A DNA stretch of 64,000 bases from an uncultured Eggerthella sp. (lineage in GTDB: Bacteria > Actinomycetota > Coriobacteriia > Coriobacteriales > Eggerthellaceae): positions 62,001 through 126,000 of the forward strand of contig UQLU01000005.1 of the NCBI GenBank assembly GCA_900542065.1. The letters are read 5' to 3'. Below the pieces are notes generated by a model. It was not told the origin of the DNA, searched no databases, and saw only the letters and a program-made list of their open reading frames with translations. Position numbers and translations under genes: made by a program. Positions within the stretch are counted from its first letter, which is position 1; each line of letters starts with the position of its first letter. Of this stretch, positions 1-9,367 are shown one piece after another.

Positions 1-1306
1 CACCATTAACATCGTAGAAGCGCATAAGCAATTTCACCATGGTTGTTTTGCCTGCGCCCGTTGGACCTACCAGAGCAATGGTTTGACCTTCACGAACCTG
101 CGCCGAAAAGTCTTTAATAATAGGAGTATCAGGGTCATAACCGAATTTCACATGATCAAATTCAACATCGCAGGATACTTCCTTCGCCTGAACTTTTGCT
201 TGTTCGATTGGCTCTTCATCGGCATCCAGAAATTCAAACACGCGTTCGGCTGCTGCTGCCATTTGCTGCAATACATTTGACACCTGAGCAAGCTGCGTAA
301 TGGGTTGCGTGAAATTTTTCACATACTGAATAAACGCCTGGATATCACCAACGGTAATACGCCCGTTAATGGCAAACAAAGCACCCGCAACCGCCACAGC
401 AACATAACCTAAGTTGCTCACAAAATTCATCACGGGCATCATCAAACCCGACAAGAATTGGGATTTCCAAGCAGATTCATATAACTCCGCATTGGTTTTA
501 CGGAATTTAGCAAGCGTTTCTTCCTCTTTCCCAAAAGCGCGAACCACCGCTTGCCCCGAAAAGGTTTCTTCCACCTGTCCGTTAATAGCACCTAGGCGGT
601 TTTGCTGCATGCGGAAATACTTCTGACTATGGCTTACCACCACTTTGACCAGGATTGCAGAAATAGGAATAACTAGCAAAGCAATCAGCGTCATAAAGAC
701 ATTCATGCTCAGCATCATTACCAAAACACCAATAATGGTCGTAACAGAAGTAATCAGTGTGGTAATTCCTTGGTTCAAATTCATTCCAAGCGTATCAACG
801 TCGTTGGTGATGCGCGATAAAATATCGCCCGTGCTGGTACGCTCGAAGTATCCCATGGGCAAGGCATCCATTTTCTGCGAGATCTTCTGACGCAAAAGGT
901 AGGTGGTGCACTGCGTAACATGAGTCATCAACCAGCCCTGCACAAACGAGCACACGGAAGAAAACGCATACAATCCCAAGGTAACGAGCAGAATAATTCC
1001 AACCGCATTGAAATCGATATCGCCCGTACCTGCAATTTTTGCACTAATTCCTTCAAACAATTCCGTAGTTGCTGTCGAAAGAACACGGGGTCCTACGATA
1101 TTAAATACCGTAGAGGCAATTGCGAAGATGAACACTACACCAATAGCAATCTTAAAACGCCCCATGAATTGAATAAGCTTTTTCATGGATCCCTTGAAAT
1201 CGTTGGCCTTTTCGCCCGCCATCATGCCATGAGGTCCACCTGGACCATGACCACGACGTCTTCCTGCGCCTGCACGGGCCGCTATAGGAGAATCGTGCTT
1301 AGACAC
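1..1306 (-). CDS. ABC exporter half-transporter, second subunit (partial, runs off the window)
   Basis: This is the membrane plus ATPase half of a probable heterodimeric type IV ABC exporter (multidrug/lipid class) in the cytoplasmic membrane. Reading the minus strand gives about 435 residues: an Arg/Gly/Pro/His-rich cytoplasmic N-terminus, a six-helix membrane domain, and an ATPase domain that reaches the Walker A motif GPTGAGKTT before the window ends. The Walker B and signature motifs are outside. The start is a GTG whose G is shared with the TAG stop of the upstream subunit at 1306, so the two halves are translationally coupled. The pair lies behind a MarR regulator, as drug exporters often do. 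The substrate cannot be read from the sequence. Confidence 0.9.
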   Translation of the reverse strand, partial: MSKHDSPIAARAGAGRRRGHGPGGPHGMMAGEKANDFKGSMKKLIQFMGRFKIAIGVVFIFAIASTVFNIVGPRVLSTATTELFEGISAKIAGTGDIDFNAVGIILLVTLGLYAFSSVCSFVQGWLMTHVTQCTTYLLRQKISQKMDALPMGYFERTSTGDILSRITNDVDTLGMNLNQGITTLITSVTTIIGVLVMMLSMNVFMTLIALLVIPISAILVKVVVSHSQKYFRMQQNRLGAINGQVEETFSGQAVVRAFGKEEETLAKFRKTNAELYESAWKSQFLSGLMMPVMNFVSNLGYVAVAVAGALFAINGRITVGDIQAFIQYVKNFTQPITQLAQVSNVLQQMAAAAERVFEFLDADEEPIEQAKVQAKEVSCDVEFDHVKFGYDPDTPIIKDFSAQVREGQTIALVGPTGAGKTTMVKLLMRFYDVNG

Positions 1307-3657
1307 TACGCAACACCCCCTTTCAGCTCTTCTTCCGATAGCTGAGATTGGGCAATTTCTTGATAGGTTGAACACGTAGACAACAATTCGCTATGGGTGC
1401 CAGAGCCTACCAGCTCACCATCTTCCAATACCAATATCTTGTCTGCAGTGAGTACGGTAGCAATACGCTGAGCTACCACAATTACGGTCTTGCCTTCTGC
1501 TTCGGTAGCAAGCGCATGACGCAAGCGTGCATCCGTTGCATAGTCAAGCGCTGAGAAACTATCGTCAAACAACAAGACGCGCGCATTGCTTGCTAAAGCA
1601 CGCGCAATAGACAAACGTTGTCGTTGACCACCTGAAACATTAGTGCCTCCTTGGCTAATTACTGAATCAAAGCCATCGTCTTTCGCATCTATGAATTCAC
1701 TTGCCTGGGCAATATCTGCCGCGTTGCGCACGCGTTCTTTATCCATTTCGGGATTCGAATAAGCAATGGTTGATTCAATGGTTCCAGAAAACAGAAATGC
1801 CTTTTGTGGAACATAGCCCAATTCGCGACGAAGCTCATGTTGTTTCAAATCGCGTACATCAACGCCACCAACGCGAATAGCACCTGTATCAACATCATAG
1901 AAACGCTCTATCAGTTTCATGATGGTTGACTTACCAGATCCAGTCGAACCAATAATGGCGGTTGTTTTTCCTGGTTCTGCAACAAAACTGATGTTTTTCA
2001 AAACAGGATCGCTGCCTTCGTTATAAGCAAAAGTAACGTCGTCAAATTCTACCGACAAACCTTTTGCCTGCGAATTGAGCTGCCCCGCCTCGGAATGATC
2101 AGGATCATGGATGCTGTTTTCGGTATCCAAAACTTCATTAACACGCTGAGCTGCTACATCAGCACGAGGCAGCATAATAGCGATCATGCTGATCATCAAA
2201 AACGACATAACAATTACCATCGAATACGTAATAAAGGCAATCATGTCGCCTGTTTGGATTACGCCTGCATCAATATACGAACCACCAACCCAAACAATCA
2301 AAACAGAAACACCATTCATAACCAACATCATGGTTGGCATCATGAACGTCATAACACGGTTAGTGAAAAGCTGCGTTTTATACAACGCAGTGCTTGCTTC
2401 ATCAAAGCGCGCCTCTTCATATTCCTGCCTGTCGAATGCGCGAATTACCGACATACCCGTAAGCATTTCGCGTGATACCAGATTAACGCGGTCGATAAGC
2501 TTCTGCATGATTTTGAACTTAGGTAGGGCAAGTGCCATTAAAAGCGCAATCACAATACCAATAATCACAATCGCCAACACAATAATCCAGCTCATAGCAA
2601 GATTGGTTTGTGAAACCATAATGATGCCGCCGATTGCCAAGATAGGTGCATATAAAACCATACGCAAAAACATTACGAGCACCATTTGAATTTGCTGGAT
2701 ATCGTTAGTGCCTCTTGTAATAAGCGATGCCGCAGAAAAAGACTGAACCTCGGCATCCGAAAACGAAACCACCTTTTCAAAAAGACGCTCACGTAAATTC
2801 CGAGCAATTTTTGCCGCAGTGCGCGAAGCCACAAAGCCCACCAAGATGGAAGCTGCCATCATCAAAGCAGCTACGGCAAGCATCTGAGCGCCTAGCCATG
2901 CAAGATATTGCAACTGAATAGCGCCAAGGTCCATACCCAGTGCTTTATATTCAGCCTTTACCGCTTCAATAGCTTGCTGTTCTATAAGCGAATCATCAAT
3001 AGTGCCAAACATGGCACGTGCTTGATCAATCAAAGAAAGTATTTCCGATTTGCTTAGAGCACCCGACTGATACGCTCCATACACTTGAGCTAAATCAAAG
3101 GAAGATAGCTGTCCCATCTGCGCTGAGAGTTCAGAGGTATCCTGAGTTGCCTGCGCAGAATTATCTTGGCTTTTCTGCGTAGCTGTATTTTGGGCAGCCT
3201 GCGTGCTTGTATCTTGATCAGCTTGCGTAGAATCGGTCTGACTCTCCTGGCCAAAATCCCCCAAGATGTCTTGTGCATGAACCAAAACTATTGGCAAAGC
3301 AACTGCAGCATCAAGAGTCTCTCGCCGTTGTTTTCCTTGTTCGGTAAGAACAACTCGCCCCTCGACGCTTTTATTTGCTTGATCGCTATTTACACCTTCT
3401 AAGCTGTCAGCCTGAGCATAAGAATCGCGAATAAGTTGCTCATCGTTTTCGTCAGCAAGCATACATACGTAATTAAAAGTATCCGCACTCATTTCGTCGG
3501 GAGAAGCATGTTCAATACCTCCCTGCTGGATACCAACATCTACCAACTCCGAGGTATACCGTGGCAGCGACAAATCTGCAAACGCCTGCACAATAAGCAG
3601 TAGCGCAATAAGCACTACCGCTACTTTTGAACTTTTCAGATACTGAATTATTCTCAT
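1306..3657 (-). CDS. ABC exporter half-transporter, first subunit, with octapeptide-repeat loop
   Basis: Membrane and ATPase halves of an ABC exporter in one 783-residue chain. This is about 200 residues longer than the usual 570-600. The extra length lies between the first membrane segment (about residues 10-30) and the second (about 255-275). It holds four octapeptides of the STQADQDT type at residues 143-174. The ATPase domain has GSTGSGKST (Walker A), VSGGQRQR (signature) and a Walker B ending LLFDDSFSALD, where Asp replaces the catalytic Glu. That marks the degenerate ATP site typical of one half of a heterodimeric exporter. The ATG overlaps the MarR stop by 4 bases, and the stop overlaps the next GTG by 1 base, so this is a tight three-gene operon. 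Confidence 0.93.
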   Translation of the reverse strand: MRIIQYLKSSKVAVVLIALLLIVQAFADLSLPRYTSELVDVGIQQGGIEHASPDEMSADTFNYVCMLADENDEQLIRDSYAQADSLEGVNSDQANKSVEGRVVLTEQGKQRRETLDAAVALPIVLVHAQDILGDFGQESQTDSTQADQDTSTQAAQNTATQKSQDNSAQATQDTSELSAQMGQLSSFDLAQVYGAYQSGALSKSEILSLIDQARAMFGTIDDSLIEQQAIEAVKAEYKALGMDLGAIQLQYLAWLGAQMLAVAALMMAASILVGFVASRTAAKIARNLRERLFEKVVSFSDAEVQSFSAASLITRGTNDIQQIQMVLVMFLRMVLYAPILAIGGIIMVSQTNLAMSWIIVLAIVIIGIVIALLMALALPKFKIMQKLIDRVNLVSREMLTGMSVIRAFDRQEYEEARFDEASTALYKTQLFTNRVMTFMMPTMMLVMNGVSVLIVWVGGSYIDAGVIQTGDMIAFITYSMVIVMSFLMISMIAIMLPRADVAAQRVNEVLDTENSIHDPDHSEAGQLNSQAKGLSVEFDDVTFAYNEGSDPVLKNISFVAEPGKTTAIIGSTGSGKSTIMKLIERFYDVDTGAIRVGGVDVRDLKQHELRRELGYVPQKAFLFSGTIESTIAYSNPEMDKERVRNAADIAQASEFIDAKDDGFDSVISQGGTNVSGGQRQRLSIARALASNARVLLFDDSFSALDYATDARLRHALATEAEGKTVIVVAQRIATVLTADKILVLEDGELVGSGTHSELLSTCSTYQEIAQSQLSEEELKGGVA

Positions 3658-4241
3658 GCGGGAACCTCCCCGATAACGCGCTTCGAAGATTCCTTAGCAC
3701 GCAACAACTCATTCCCATCAGAAGACAAAAATTCGTTGCGGTCCGTTTTGCATACATTGCGCTTTGCATAGACGTCATGTTTTAAGGCGCAAAAATCAAG
3801 CACCCTACGCATAATACGCATCAACGTTTGCATGTCATCAACACCAATCGCCTCAAACATTTCGTCGAAATAGCTTGAGCGAATACTTTGAATTTCCTCG
3901 ATCAACGCGCGTCCTTCTTCAGTTAATTCGATTACCACTGAACGAGAATCATTTGCAGAACGAACGCGCGCTACCAGCCCCTTCCCTTCTAGCGTTTTAA
4001 GCGTCTGAGAAACAGCACTTGGTGAAACATGAGAGTATTTTGCAAGAGACGAAGGCCGAGCCTCTTTATTGTGCTGATAAGCAATCCAAACACACATAAG
4101 CGTATGCATCTCAGGCTTGGAAAGATTACCTGGTGACCAAGCGGGATGAAATTGTTCACGGTGAATCATCCGCATAAGACGAACAAATTCCTCTTTAAGC
4201 TCTCCTATGTCTTGAATTGCCTCTTGAGAATTAGCTGACAT
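3654..4241 (-). CDS. MarR-family transcriptional regulator
   Basis: A 195-residue winged-helix regulator that probably represses its own operon and the two ABC exporter genes behind it. The core (about residues 15-150) has the MarR pattern: a helix-turn-helix around SLAKYSHVSPSAVSQTLKTL and a wing around VARVRSANDSRSVVIELTEEG. About 45 residues after that form a polar tail not needed by the family fold (usual length 140-160). The start ATG has AAAGGA five bases upstream. The gene ends in an ATGA overlap with the first exporter subunit. The ligand is not predictable. Confidence 0.9.
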   Translation of the reverse strand: MSANSQEAIQDIGELKEEFVRLMRMIHREQFHPAWSPGNLSKPEMHTLMCVWIAYQHNKEARPSSLAKYSHVSPSAVSQTLKTLEGKGLVARVRSANDSRSVVIELTEEGRALIEEIQSIRSSYFDEMFEAIGVDDMQTLMRIMRRVLDFCALKHDVYAKRNVCKTDRNEFLSSDGNELLRAKESSKRVIGEVPA

Positions 4242-4311
4242 TGGTATCCTTTGTATCGAGTTCTCTGGCTTTGCATTAGCTGAAAGCAGTTGTGCGCCAA
4301 CGTCAGTTTAT

Positions 4312-4340
4312 TTTAGCGACTTAAATATTTAGTAGCTAAA
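4312..4340. promoter_or_regulatory. candidate MarR operator upstream of the exporter operon
   Basis: An AT-rich stretch about 70-100 bases before the marR start holds two TTTAG direct repeats 16 bases apart (4312 and 4328). The second forms the inverted repeat TTTAG-TAG-CTAAA (4328-4340). TAAAAT on the minus strand overlaps the first repeat and could be the -10 element. Autoregulation by the adjacent MarR protein is inference. Confidence 0.4.
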
Positions 4341-4499
4341 CTAATTTATTCTTTTACCAAACTGATACTTTGCAACCACGATCTCCAAAACTGGTCTTGT
4401 CCTCATTTTGCAATTTCAGAAATGCATTTTTACGCTTTTTGAGACACCCCTGCAAAGATGGTAAGTCAGTAAAAACAGCTCAGACCAATACAAATGCAC

Positions 4500-4534
4500 A
4501 AAAAATCCCGCTTATCAGCAAGTTGATAAGCGGG
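4500..4534 (-). terminator. Rho-independent terminator after thrH
   Basis: Perfect 10-bp stem CCCGCTTATC/GATAAGCGGG (4507-4516 with 4525-4534), 8-base loop, then a six-T run on the minus strand at 4505-4500. It lies 25 bases after the thrH stop. Confidence 0.9.
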
Positions 4535-4558
4535 AGAAAATACGTACTGCGTTCTTCT

Positions 4559-5161
4559 TTACAGAATAACGTTTTTAATGGCAGTCATCAGTTCATCATA
4601 GGTTTCAAAAGCTGGAACATCAGGATTGTCTGCCTTGATAGAATCGGTGCTCTTAAACAAAAAGCCTGCTTTACTTGCCTTAATCATTCCTAAATCGTTA
4701 AAGCTATCACCTGCTGCAATGGTTTCTAAGCCTGCACTTTGAAGAGCGCGAACCGTAGTCAGCTTGGACTGGTCGCAACGCATCTTAAAGCCCGTCACTT
4801 CACCCGATTCAGCAACTTCAAGCTCGTTACAAAATAGCGTTGGCCAACCCAATTTCTTCATCAAAGGCTTTGCAAATTGAGTAAACGTATCGCTGATAAT
4901 GATGACCTGGCATAAAGAACGCAACTCATCTAAGAATTCTTTTGCGCCAGGCATAGGATCGATGGTTTCAATTACGTCTTGAATTTCTTTCAAACCCAAG
5001 TTGTGCTCTTTTAAGATATTCAGGCGGAAATTCATAAGCTTGTCGTAATCGGGTTCATCACGCGTTGTGCGCTTAAGTTCAGGAATGCCAGTAGCATCCG
5101 CAAACGCAATCCAAATTTCAGGAACCAAAACTCCCTCTAGATCAAGACAAGTTACGTACAT
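4559..5161 (-). CDS. thrH: ThrH-type phosphoserine phosphatase / homoserine phosphotransferase
   Basis: A 200-residue cytoplasmic HAD-superfamily enzyme matching the ThrH group, which dephosphorylates phosphoserine and can pass the phosphate to homoserine, linking serine and threonine synthesis. Visible motifs are LDLEGVLVPE at the N-terminus (motif I; ThrH has DLEG rather than DxDxT), IISDTF (motif II) and GDSFNDLGM (motif III). Length equals the family norm. AGAGGA lies upstream of the ATG and a strong terminator follows the stop, so it is probably a single-gene unit. The ThrH assignment over ordinary SerB rests on length and motif I; the in vivo substrate is not proven. Confidence 0.85.
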   Translation of the reverse strand: MYVTCLDLEGVLVPEIWIAFADATGIPELKRTTRDEPDYDKLMNFRLNILKEHNLGLKEIQDVIETIDPMPGAKEFLDELRSLCQVIIISDTFTQFAKPLMKKLGWPTLFCNELEVAESGEVTGFKMRCDQSKLTTVRALQSAGLETIAAGDSFNDLGMIKASKAGFLFKSTDSIKADNPDVPAFETYDELMTAIKNVIL

Positions 5162-5514
5162 AGCATTCCTCTTTCTTGGTTTCGTTAAGTAATAGGTACT
5201 TATCTATTGCGAGCACCTCTAGTACTTACGGTGTCGCTTTGCAAAAGTCAGCATACCTGAAAACCGTCACTTTGGTTAACTAAAGTGCTGAGCTTTTCGG
5301 CAACGGTTCTTTATCGCGTATTAAGTCCCTTCATAGCTCACAAATAACCGCTAGTCGACCAGGCAAAGACAAACGCCTACATCTCATTAGTATGAATACG
5401 TTAAAAAATTGTAAGTCATTTTGAAACGGCTACATGAACGGATAATCCGAAAAAATGCCTGATCACAAATGGCACGCACTTATTTAACTGTTCCCGATTT
5501 GAAAGAGAGTCTCT
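5162..5514. other. intergenic region with promoters of thrH and lctP
   Basis: A 353-base divergent gap. It must hold the promoters for thrH (minus) and lctP (plus). The one standout is a near-perfect 20-bp palindrome at 5268-5287, listed separately. No convincing consensus -35/-10 pair, small ORF or RNA structure was seen. Confidence 0.5.
5268..5287. promoter_or_regulatory. 20-bp palindrome, candidate operator for lctP and/or thrH
   Basis: CACTTTGGTTAACTAAAGTG pairs with itself at every position but one (a G-T pair), centred on GTTAAC. It sits 228 bases before lctP and 107 before thrH, with no T-run, so an operator is more likely than a terminator. Lactate permeases are often controlled by GntR-type regulators, but no such gene is in the window. 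Confidence 0.45.
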
Positions 5515-7191
5515 ATGTTTCAAGCTGTGGTTGATCCTGTTGCAGGCAACCTTGCGCTATCAGCATTAGTAGCATGTATCCCACTTGCTGCATTCTTTAT
5601 TATGCTGGTAGGCGTTAAGGCGAAAGCTCATGTTTCAGCAGCTATTGCACTTTTCGTTGCATTTTTGGTTGCCGTATTTGCTTTCCATATGCCAGCTCAC
5701 CTTGCATTCCTTTCTGGCGTACAAGGCGCATGTTACGGTGCTTTCCCTATCGTATTCATCATTATCATGGCGGTATGGTTCTACGAAGTAACTTCTGTTT
5801 CGGGTCGCTCCGAAGACTTTAAGAGCCTTTTTGATATCGTAGGTGGTGGCGACATCCGTATTCAGGCTGTTCTGATTGCCTTCTGTTTCGGTGGTTTGCT
5901 TGAAGCACTCGCAGGCTTCGGTGCTCCTATTGCTATTACCGCAACCATGATTTTGGCGCTCGGCGTTAAGCCTATGAAGGCAGCGCTTGCTGTTCTTATT
6001 GCCAACACTGCACCTGTTGCATACGGCGCAGCTGGTACTCCGATCACCACAGCAGGCAATATGGTAGCTGCTGGTGATGCATCAGTAGCATTGGAAACCG
6101 CTCAGCACGTAGCTGCTCTTGTTGGTTATCAGGCTCCTCTGTTTGCTCTGGTTGTACCTCTGTTAGTTGTTATGATTCTTGACGGCCGCAAAGGTCTTCG
6201 CGATTGCTGGCTGCACGCTTTGGTTATTGGTTTTTCCTTCGCGATTGTTCAGTGGTGGTGCTCCAACCACTTTGCATACGAATTGACCGACGTGTGCGCT
6301 GCACTGGTTTCCTTGGGCGTAAGCGTTATCTTCTTGAAGTTCGTTAAGCCTGGCAATGTAAACGAAGCACGTGAGCGCTTCGGCATGGCACCTCTTCATG
6401 AAACCGAAACCACCAAACTTCCTGCTGTTCGTGCATGGATGGCTTTGGTTCCCTACATCATCGTTGTTGTAGTATTTGCTGTATGCAAACTGGGCATCCC
6501 AACCCTGCTTGCAAGCACCGATATTAAAATCCCCTTCCCAGGTCTTGCGGGCAACGTATTAAACGCAGCAGGTGCAGATCCCGGAACCACCTACACTTTG
6601 AACTTGCTGTCAAATCCTGGCTCCATGCTGTTTATTGCAGCGGTTCTTACCACTATCGTATATGCCCTGTTCACGAATAAGGGTATGTTCAAGATTACGC
6701 TTGGATCTTCCTTCAAGCAGCTTGGTCAGACCTTCGTTGCAATGCGCTTCTCTTCTTTGACCATCGTTCTTGTTTTGGGTCTTGCTTATATCATGAACTT
6801 CTCTGGCCAGACCATTTCCATTGGCCAGTTCCTCGCAAGCACGGGTGCGGTATTTGCCCTGCTCTCTCCAATGCTTGGTTGGGTTGGCACTGCGGTTACT
6901 GGTTCCGACACTTCTGCAAACGCACTGTTCTCCAGCCTGCAGTACGAAGCAGCACAGTCCAACGCTTCTTTGGCTCATGTAACACCCGACCTGTTCTTGG
7001 CTTCTAACACCATGGGTGGTGTTATCGGCAAGATGATTTCGCCTCAGTCCTTGGCAATTGCCGCTGTTACCACAGGCGAAACCGAATCGAACCTTTTCAA
7101 GAAGGTTATCCCATGGAGTATCGGCATGCTGGCAGTACTTTGTGTTCTGGTATTCCTGCAATCTCACATGCTATCCTTCATTCTTCCTTAA
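5515..7191 (+). CDS. lctP: L-lactate permease (LctP family)
   Basis: A 558-residue polytopic membrane protein of the lactate permease family, proton-coupled importers of L-lactate, D-lactate and glycolate. The sequence is almost wholly hydrophobic helices, with family-typical stretches such as GGLLEALAGFGAPIAI (about residues 122-137), ANTAPVAYGAAGTPI and, near the C-terminus, TGSDTSANALFSSLQ and NTMGGVIGKMISPQS. Length fits the family (about 550). AGAGAG precedes the ATG and a terminator follows. No lactate dehydrogenase or utilisation genes adjoin it; a D-2-hydroxyacid dehydrogenase lies at 34349. It is monocistronic by context. Confidence 0.93.
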   Translation: MFQAVVDPVAGNLALSALVACIPLAAFFIMLVGVKAKAHVSAAIALFVAFLVAVFAFHMPAHLAFLSGVQGACYGAFPIVFIIIMAVWFYEVTSVSGRSEDFKSLFDIVGGGDIRIQAVLIAFCFGGLLEALAGFGAPIAITATMILALGVKPMKAALAVLIANTAPVAYGAAGTPITTAGNMVAAGDASVALETAQHVAALVGYQAPLFALVVPLLVVMILDGRKGLRDCWLHALVIGFSFAIVQWWCSNHFAYELTDVCAALVSLGVSVIFLKFVKPGNVNEARERFGMAPLHETETTKLPAVRAWMALVPYIIVVVVFAVCKLGIPTLLASTDIKIPFPGLAGNVLNAAGADPGTTYTLNLLSNPGSMLFIAAVLTTIVYALFTNKGMFKITLGSSFKQLGQTFVAMRFSSLTIVLVLGLAYIMNFSGQTISIGQFLASTGAVFALLSPMLGWVGTAVTGSDTSANALFSSLQYEAAQSNASLAHVTPDLFLASNTMGGVIGKMISPQSLAIAAVTTGETESNLFKKVIPWSIGMLAVLCVLVFLQSHMLSFILP

Positions 7192-7224
7192 GACTTTCTA
7201 GAAGGATTGCGCAAACAACATCAA

Positions 7225-7250
7225 GAGCGTCCCAAATGGGGCGCTCTTTT
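7225..7250 (+). terminator. terminator after lctP
   Basis: GAGCGTCCC, loop AAAT, GGGGCGCTC (one G-T pair), then TTTT. It lies 34 bases past the lctP stop and just before the convergent EamA gene. Confidence 0.85.
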
Positions 7251-7266
7251 ATATTCATGGCAATCC

Positions 7267-8181
7267 TTATGCATTACGCGTCTTTGAAAAAGAAAACTGC
7301 GAAACAAGCAAACCGACTATAGTAAGCAGCACACCAAACCAAGCTAGAGGTACTAATTGCTCACCCAAGACCAACCAAGAAGCTACCGCAGTGATGACAG
7401 GAGTTGCATAGATATAAACGCTTGAGACCACCGAGCCTAAGCGCTTTATAGAGAAATTCCAGGTAACAAAACACGCCGCTGATGCACAAAGACCCAAAAA
7501 CACCAGATTCGCCATATTAATAGGATCGGTAAATGAAGTTGCTTCTGGTGAGAATCCCAGCAGGGGTAAAGCGGGAATCATGAATACAATGCCATATTCA
7601 AATACTCTGCGCGTGGCTTTGATTGTAGTTAAGCCGATCGAGCTAATGCGCGTCATGCAAGCCGAATAGCACGCCCACACCGCTGCTGCTAAAAGCGCCA
7701 ATAAATCTCCCGAAAAACTAAGGTGCACCCCTGTTTCAGCAAAGCTGATAAAGCTAATTCCAAGCATAGCTACTACAAAGCCAACAACAAAACGAAGCGT
7801 TAGCTGTCTGCCCTTATTTACAATTCGTTCCACCACTGCCGTAAAGAAAGGGGCTACTGACACTATCACTCCCACATTTGTTGCCAGCGTTCCTGTTAGT
7901 GCGATATTTTCCAGAAGGTAATACAGTGTGACGCCGAACAAACCTGCAAGCATAAAAAGTCTTTCATGACGCCAGCCCATCCAAGGAAGAATTTTAGGCG
8001 CTATAACAAAGAGAGCAAGCAAACCCATAACAAAACGGATAAACAGAATTTCAATGGGAGAAAAATCTTGTAGCAATATTTTCGTAGATACAAACGTGGT
8101 GCCCCATACAAGAACGGTAAACAGTGCCGCTAAATGACCCTGAACTGTTTCGTTCTTTGCTCGGTATTCTAAATTCACCAC
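7267..8181 (-). CDS. EamA-family (DMT superfamily) transporter
   Basis: A 304-residue inner-membrane protein with about ten hydrophobic helices arranged as two EamA repeats (roughly residues 15-145 and 160-298). Such proteins export amino acids, purines or other metabolites. Typical signatures are FTVLVWGTTFVSTKILL in the first helix and VYIYATPVITAVASWLVLGE near the end. The start is one of two adjacent GTG codons behind AAAGGA. It is convergent with lctP and divergent from the spermidine-synthase-like gene. Substrate unknown. Confidence 0.88.
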   Translation of the reverse strand: MVNLEYRAKNETVQGHLAALFTVLVWGTTFVSTKILLQDFSPIEILFIRFVMGLLALFVIAPKILPWMGWRHERLFMLAGLFGVTLYYLLENIALTGTLATNVGVIVSVAPFFTAVVERIVNKGRQLTLRFVVGFVVAMLGISFISFAETGVHLSFSGDLLALLAAAVWACYSACMTRISSIGLTTIKATRRVFEYGIVFMIPALPLLGFSPEATSFTDPINMANLVFLGLCASAACFVTWNFSIKRLGSVVSSVYIYATPVITAVASWLVLGEQLVPLAWFGVLLTIVGLLVSQFSFSKTRNA

Positions 8182-8222
8182 ATTTTCCTTTATTCATCAC
8201 TCACAATTACAAGAATCTAAAA

Positions 8223-8235
8223 TACACTACTATTC
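8223..8235 (+). promoter_or_regulatory. possible leaderless promoter (-10 TACACT)
   Basis: TACACT ends seven bases before the ATG at 8236, and no ribosome binding site precedes that ATG. The transcript would therefore start at or next to the start codon. No good -35 is seen, so this is tentative. Confidence 0.3.
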
Positions 8236-9180
8236 ATGAAAAACCTTTACCACAAACACATTACTCAACCGTCTGCCGCTCCACACGCATTGGACCTGCC
8301 CGCCACTCCACGCGCATTAGGCGCCATTGCCACAGGGCTTGGTCTTGCTTGTGCTGTAGCGGGTTTAACCATCTGGAAGCACTTTCGCAAAAGCGATACA
8401 CATTTCGTTAAAACAAGTGCAGGAATTGCACGCATCCATACGATAGAAGATGAGCAGGGAAATCCCGTCCGTGTACTGGAGCAAAATGGCGCATACGAAT
8501 CTGCGACCTATCTTGATAAAAACTACCCTGTTCCTGTTTTTGCTTATCAGCAGGCCTTTGATCATATTTTCGAAGCCACACTTTTCGATAGCAGCTTCGC
8601 CAACAATCAAGTACTTATAATCGGCGGCGGGGGCTACGCGTGGCCAAAGCACGTTCTTAGCACTAAACCCGACCTCTATCTTGACGTTGTTGAGCTTGAT
8701 CAATCAGTTACCGACATCGCAAAAAAGTGGTTTTACCTTGATCAGCTTTTGGAAGAACTCCCCCATGCAGCAGATAAGCTTGGGCTTATTACCGCCGATG
8801 GGCGCAACTATCTAAAAACCACTCACAAGCAATATACCGCTATCATTAACGATACTTTTTCCGGGAAAGATCCCGTTCTTTCACTTGCAACGATTGAAGC
8901 TATGCGTCTAGTAAAGTTGCGACTTGTGCCAGGCGGAATTTATGCCACCAACGTAGTAAGCCAAGACGAAGGCGAGGATATAACCTTCTTGCGACATGTC
9001 GTTACCACTCTTGATGAAGTATTTAATCAGGTGGTTATCATTCCATGCGAAGATACCGACTTTGGACTAGAAGATAACTATCTTGTTATCGCAACTGACG
9101 CAGAATACCCCTTCACCAACACCATGCCTTATGACGATGACTTTTTGAGCAGCATCCTTTGTGATGATGATCTCTTATAA
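8236..9180 (+). CDS. membrane-anchored spermidine-synthase-like protein
   Basis: A 314-residue protein with a hydrophobic segment at about residues 29-48, then a spermidine-synthase-like Rossmann domain. Visible are VLIIGGGGYAWPKHVL (nucleotide-binding loop), LDVVELDQSVTDIAKKWF (acidic residue after strand 2) and ADGRNYL plus IINDTFSGKD (in place of the DSSDP of true synthases). Proteins of this type are widespread in Actinobacteria and Firmicutes and mostly lack a proven polyamine synthase role, so aminopropyl transfer should not be assumed. The tail is rich in Asp. No Shine-Dalgarno sequence precedes the ATG (see the leaderless candidate). Confidence 0.75.
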   Translation: MKNLYHKHITQPSAAPHALDLPATPRALGAIATGLGLACAVAGLTIWKHFRKSDTHFVKTSAGIARIHTIEDEQGNPVRVLEQNGAYESATYLDKNYPVPVFAYQQAFDHIFEATLFDSSFANNQVLIIGGGGYAWPKHVLSTKPDLYLDVVELDQSVTDIAKKWFYLDQLLEELPHAADKLGLITADGRNYLKTTHKQYTAIINDTFSGKDPVLSLATIEAMRLVKLRLVPGGIYATNVVSQDEGEDITFLRHVVTTLDEVFNQVVIIPCEDTDFGLEDNYLVIATDAEYPFTNTMPYDDDFLSSILCDDDLL

Positions 9181-9367
9181 AAGAGAAATATTTCTTGAAA
9201 CAGCCGTTTCTTGATAAGGTAACGTTCAACTACATGGTATTAAGATAACGATCGACATACTATTGAGCGAAACATATTTAAACATTGTTGACTAAAGCGC
9301 CCTATAAACCCAATAAGGCGTCCCGTTAACACTATTAATCCGAACCCATTAGAAAGGCTCGAAAATA

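Noticed and set aside
920..1345. 141-residue plus-strand frame at the left end
   Set aside because: It is antisense to the partial ABC exporter gene, which is continuous and has Walker A.
6610..7167. 185-residue minus-strand reading frame inside lctP
   Set aside because: It is an antisense shadow of lctP, with no ribosome site and implausible composition (many Cys, Arg, Gln and no hydrophobic core).
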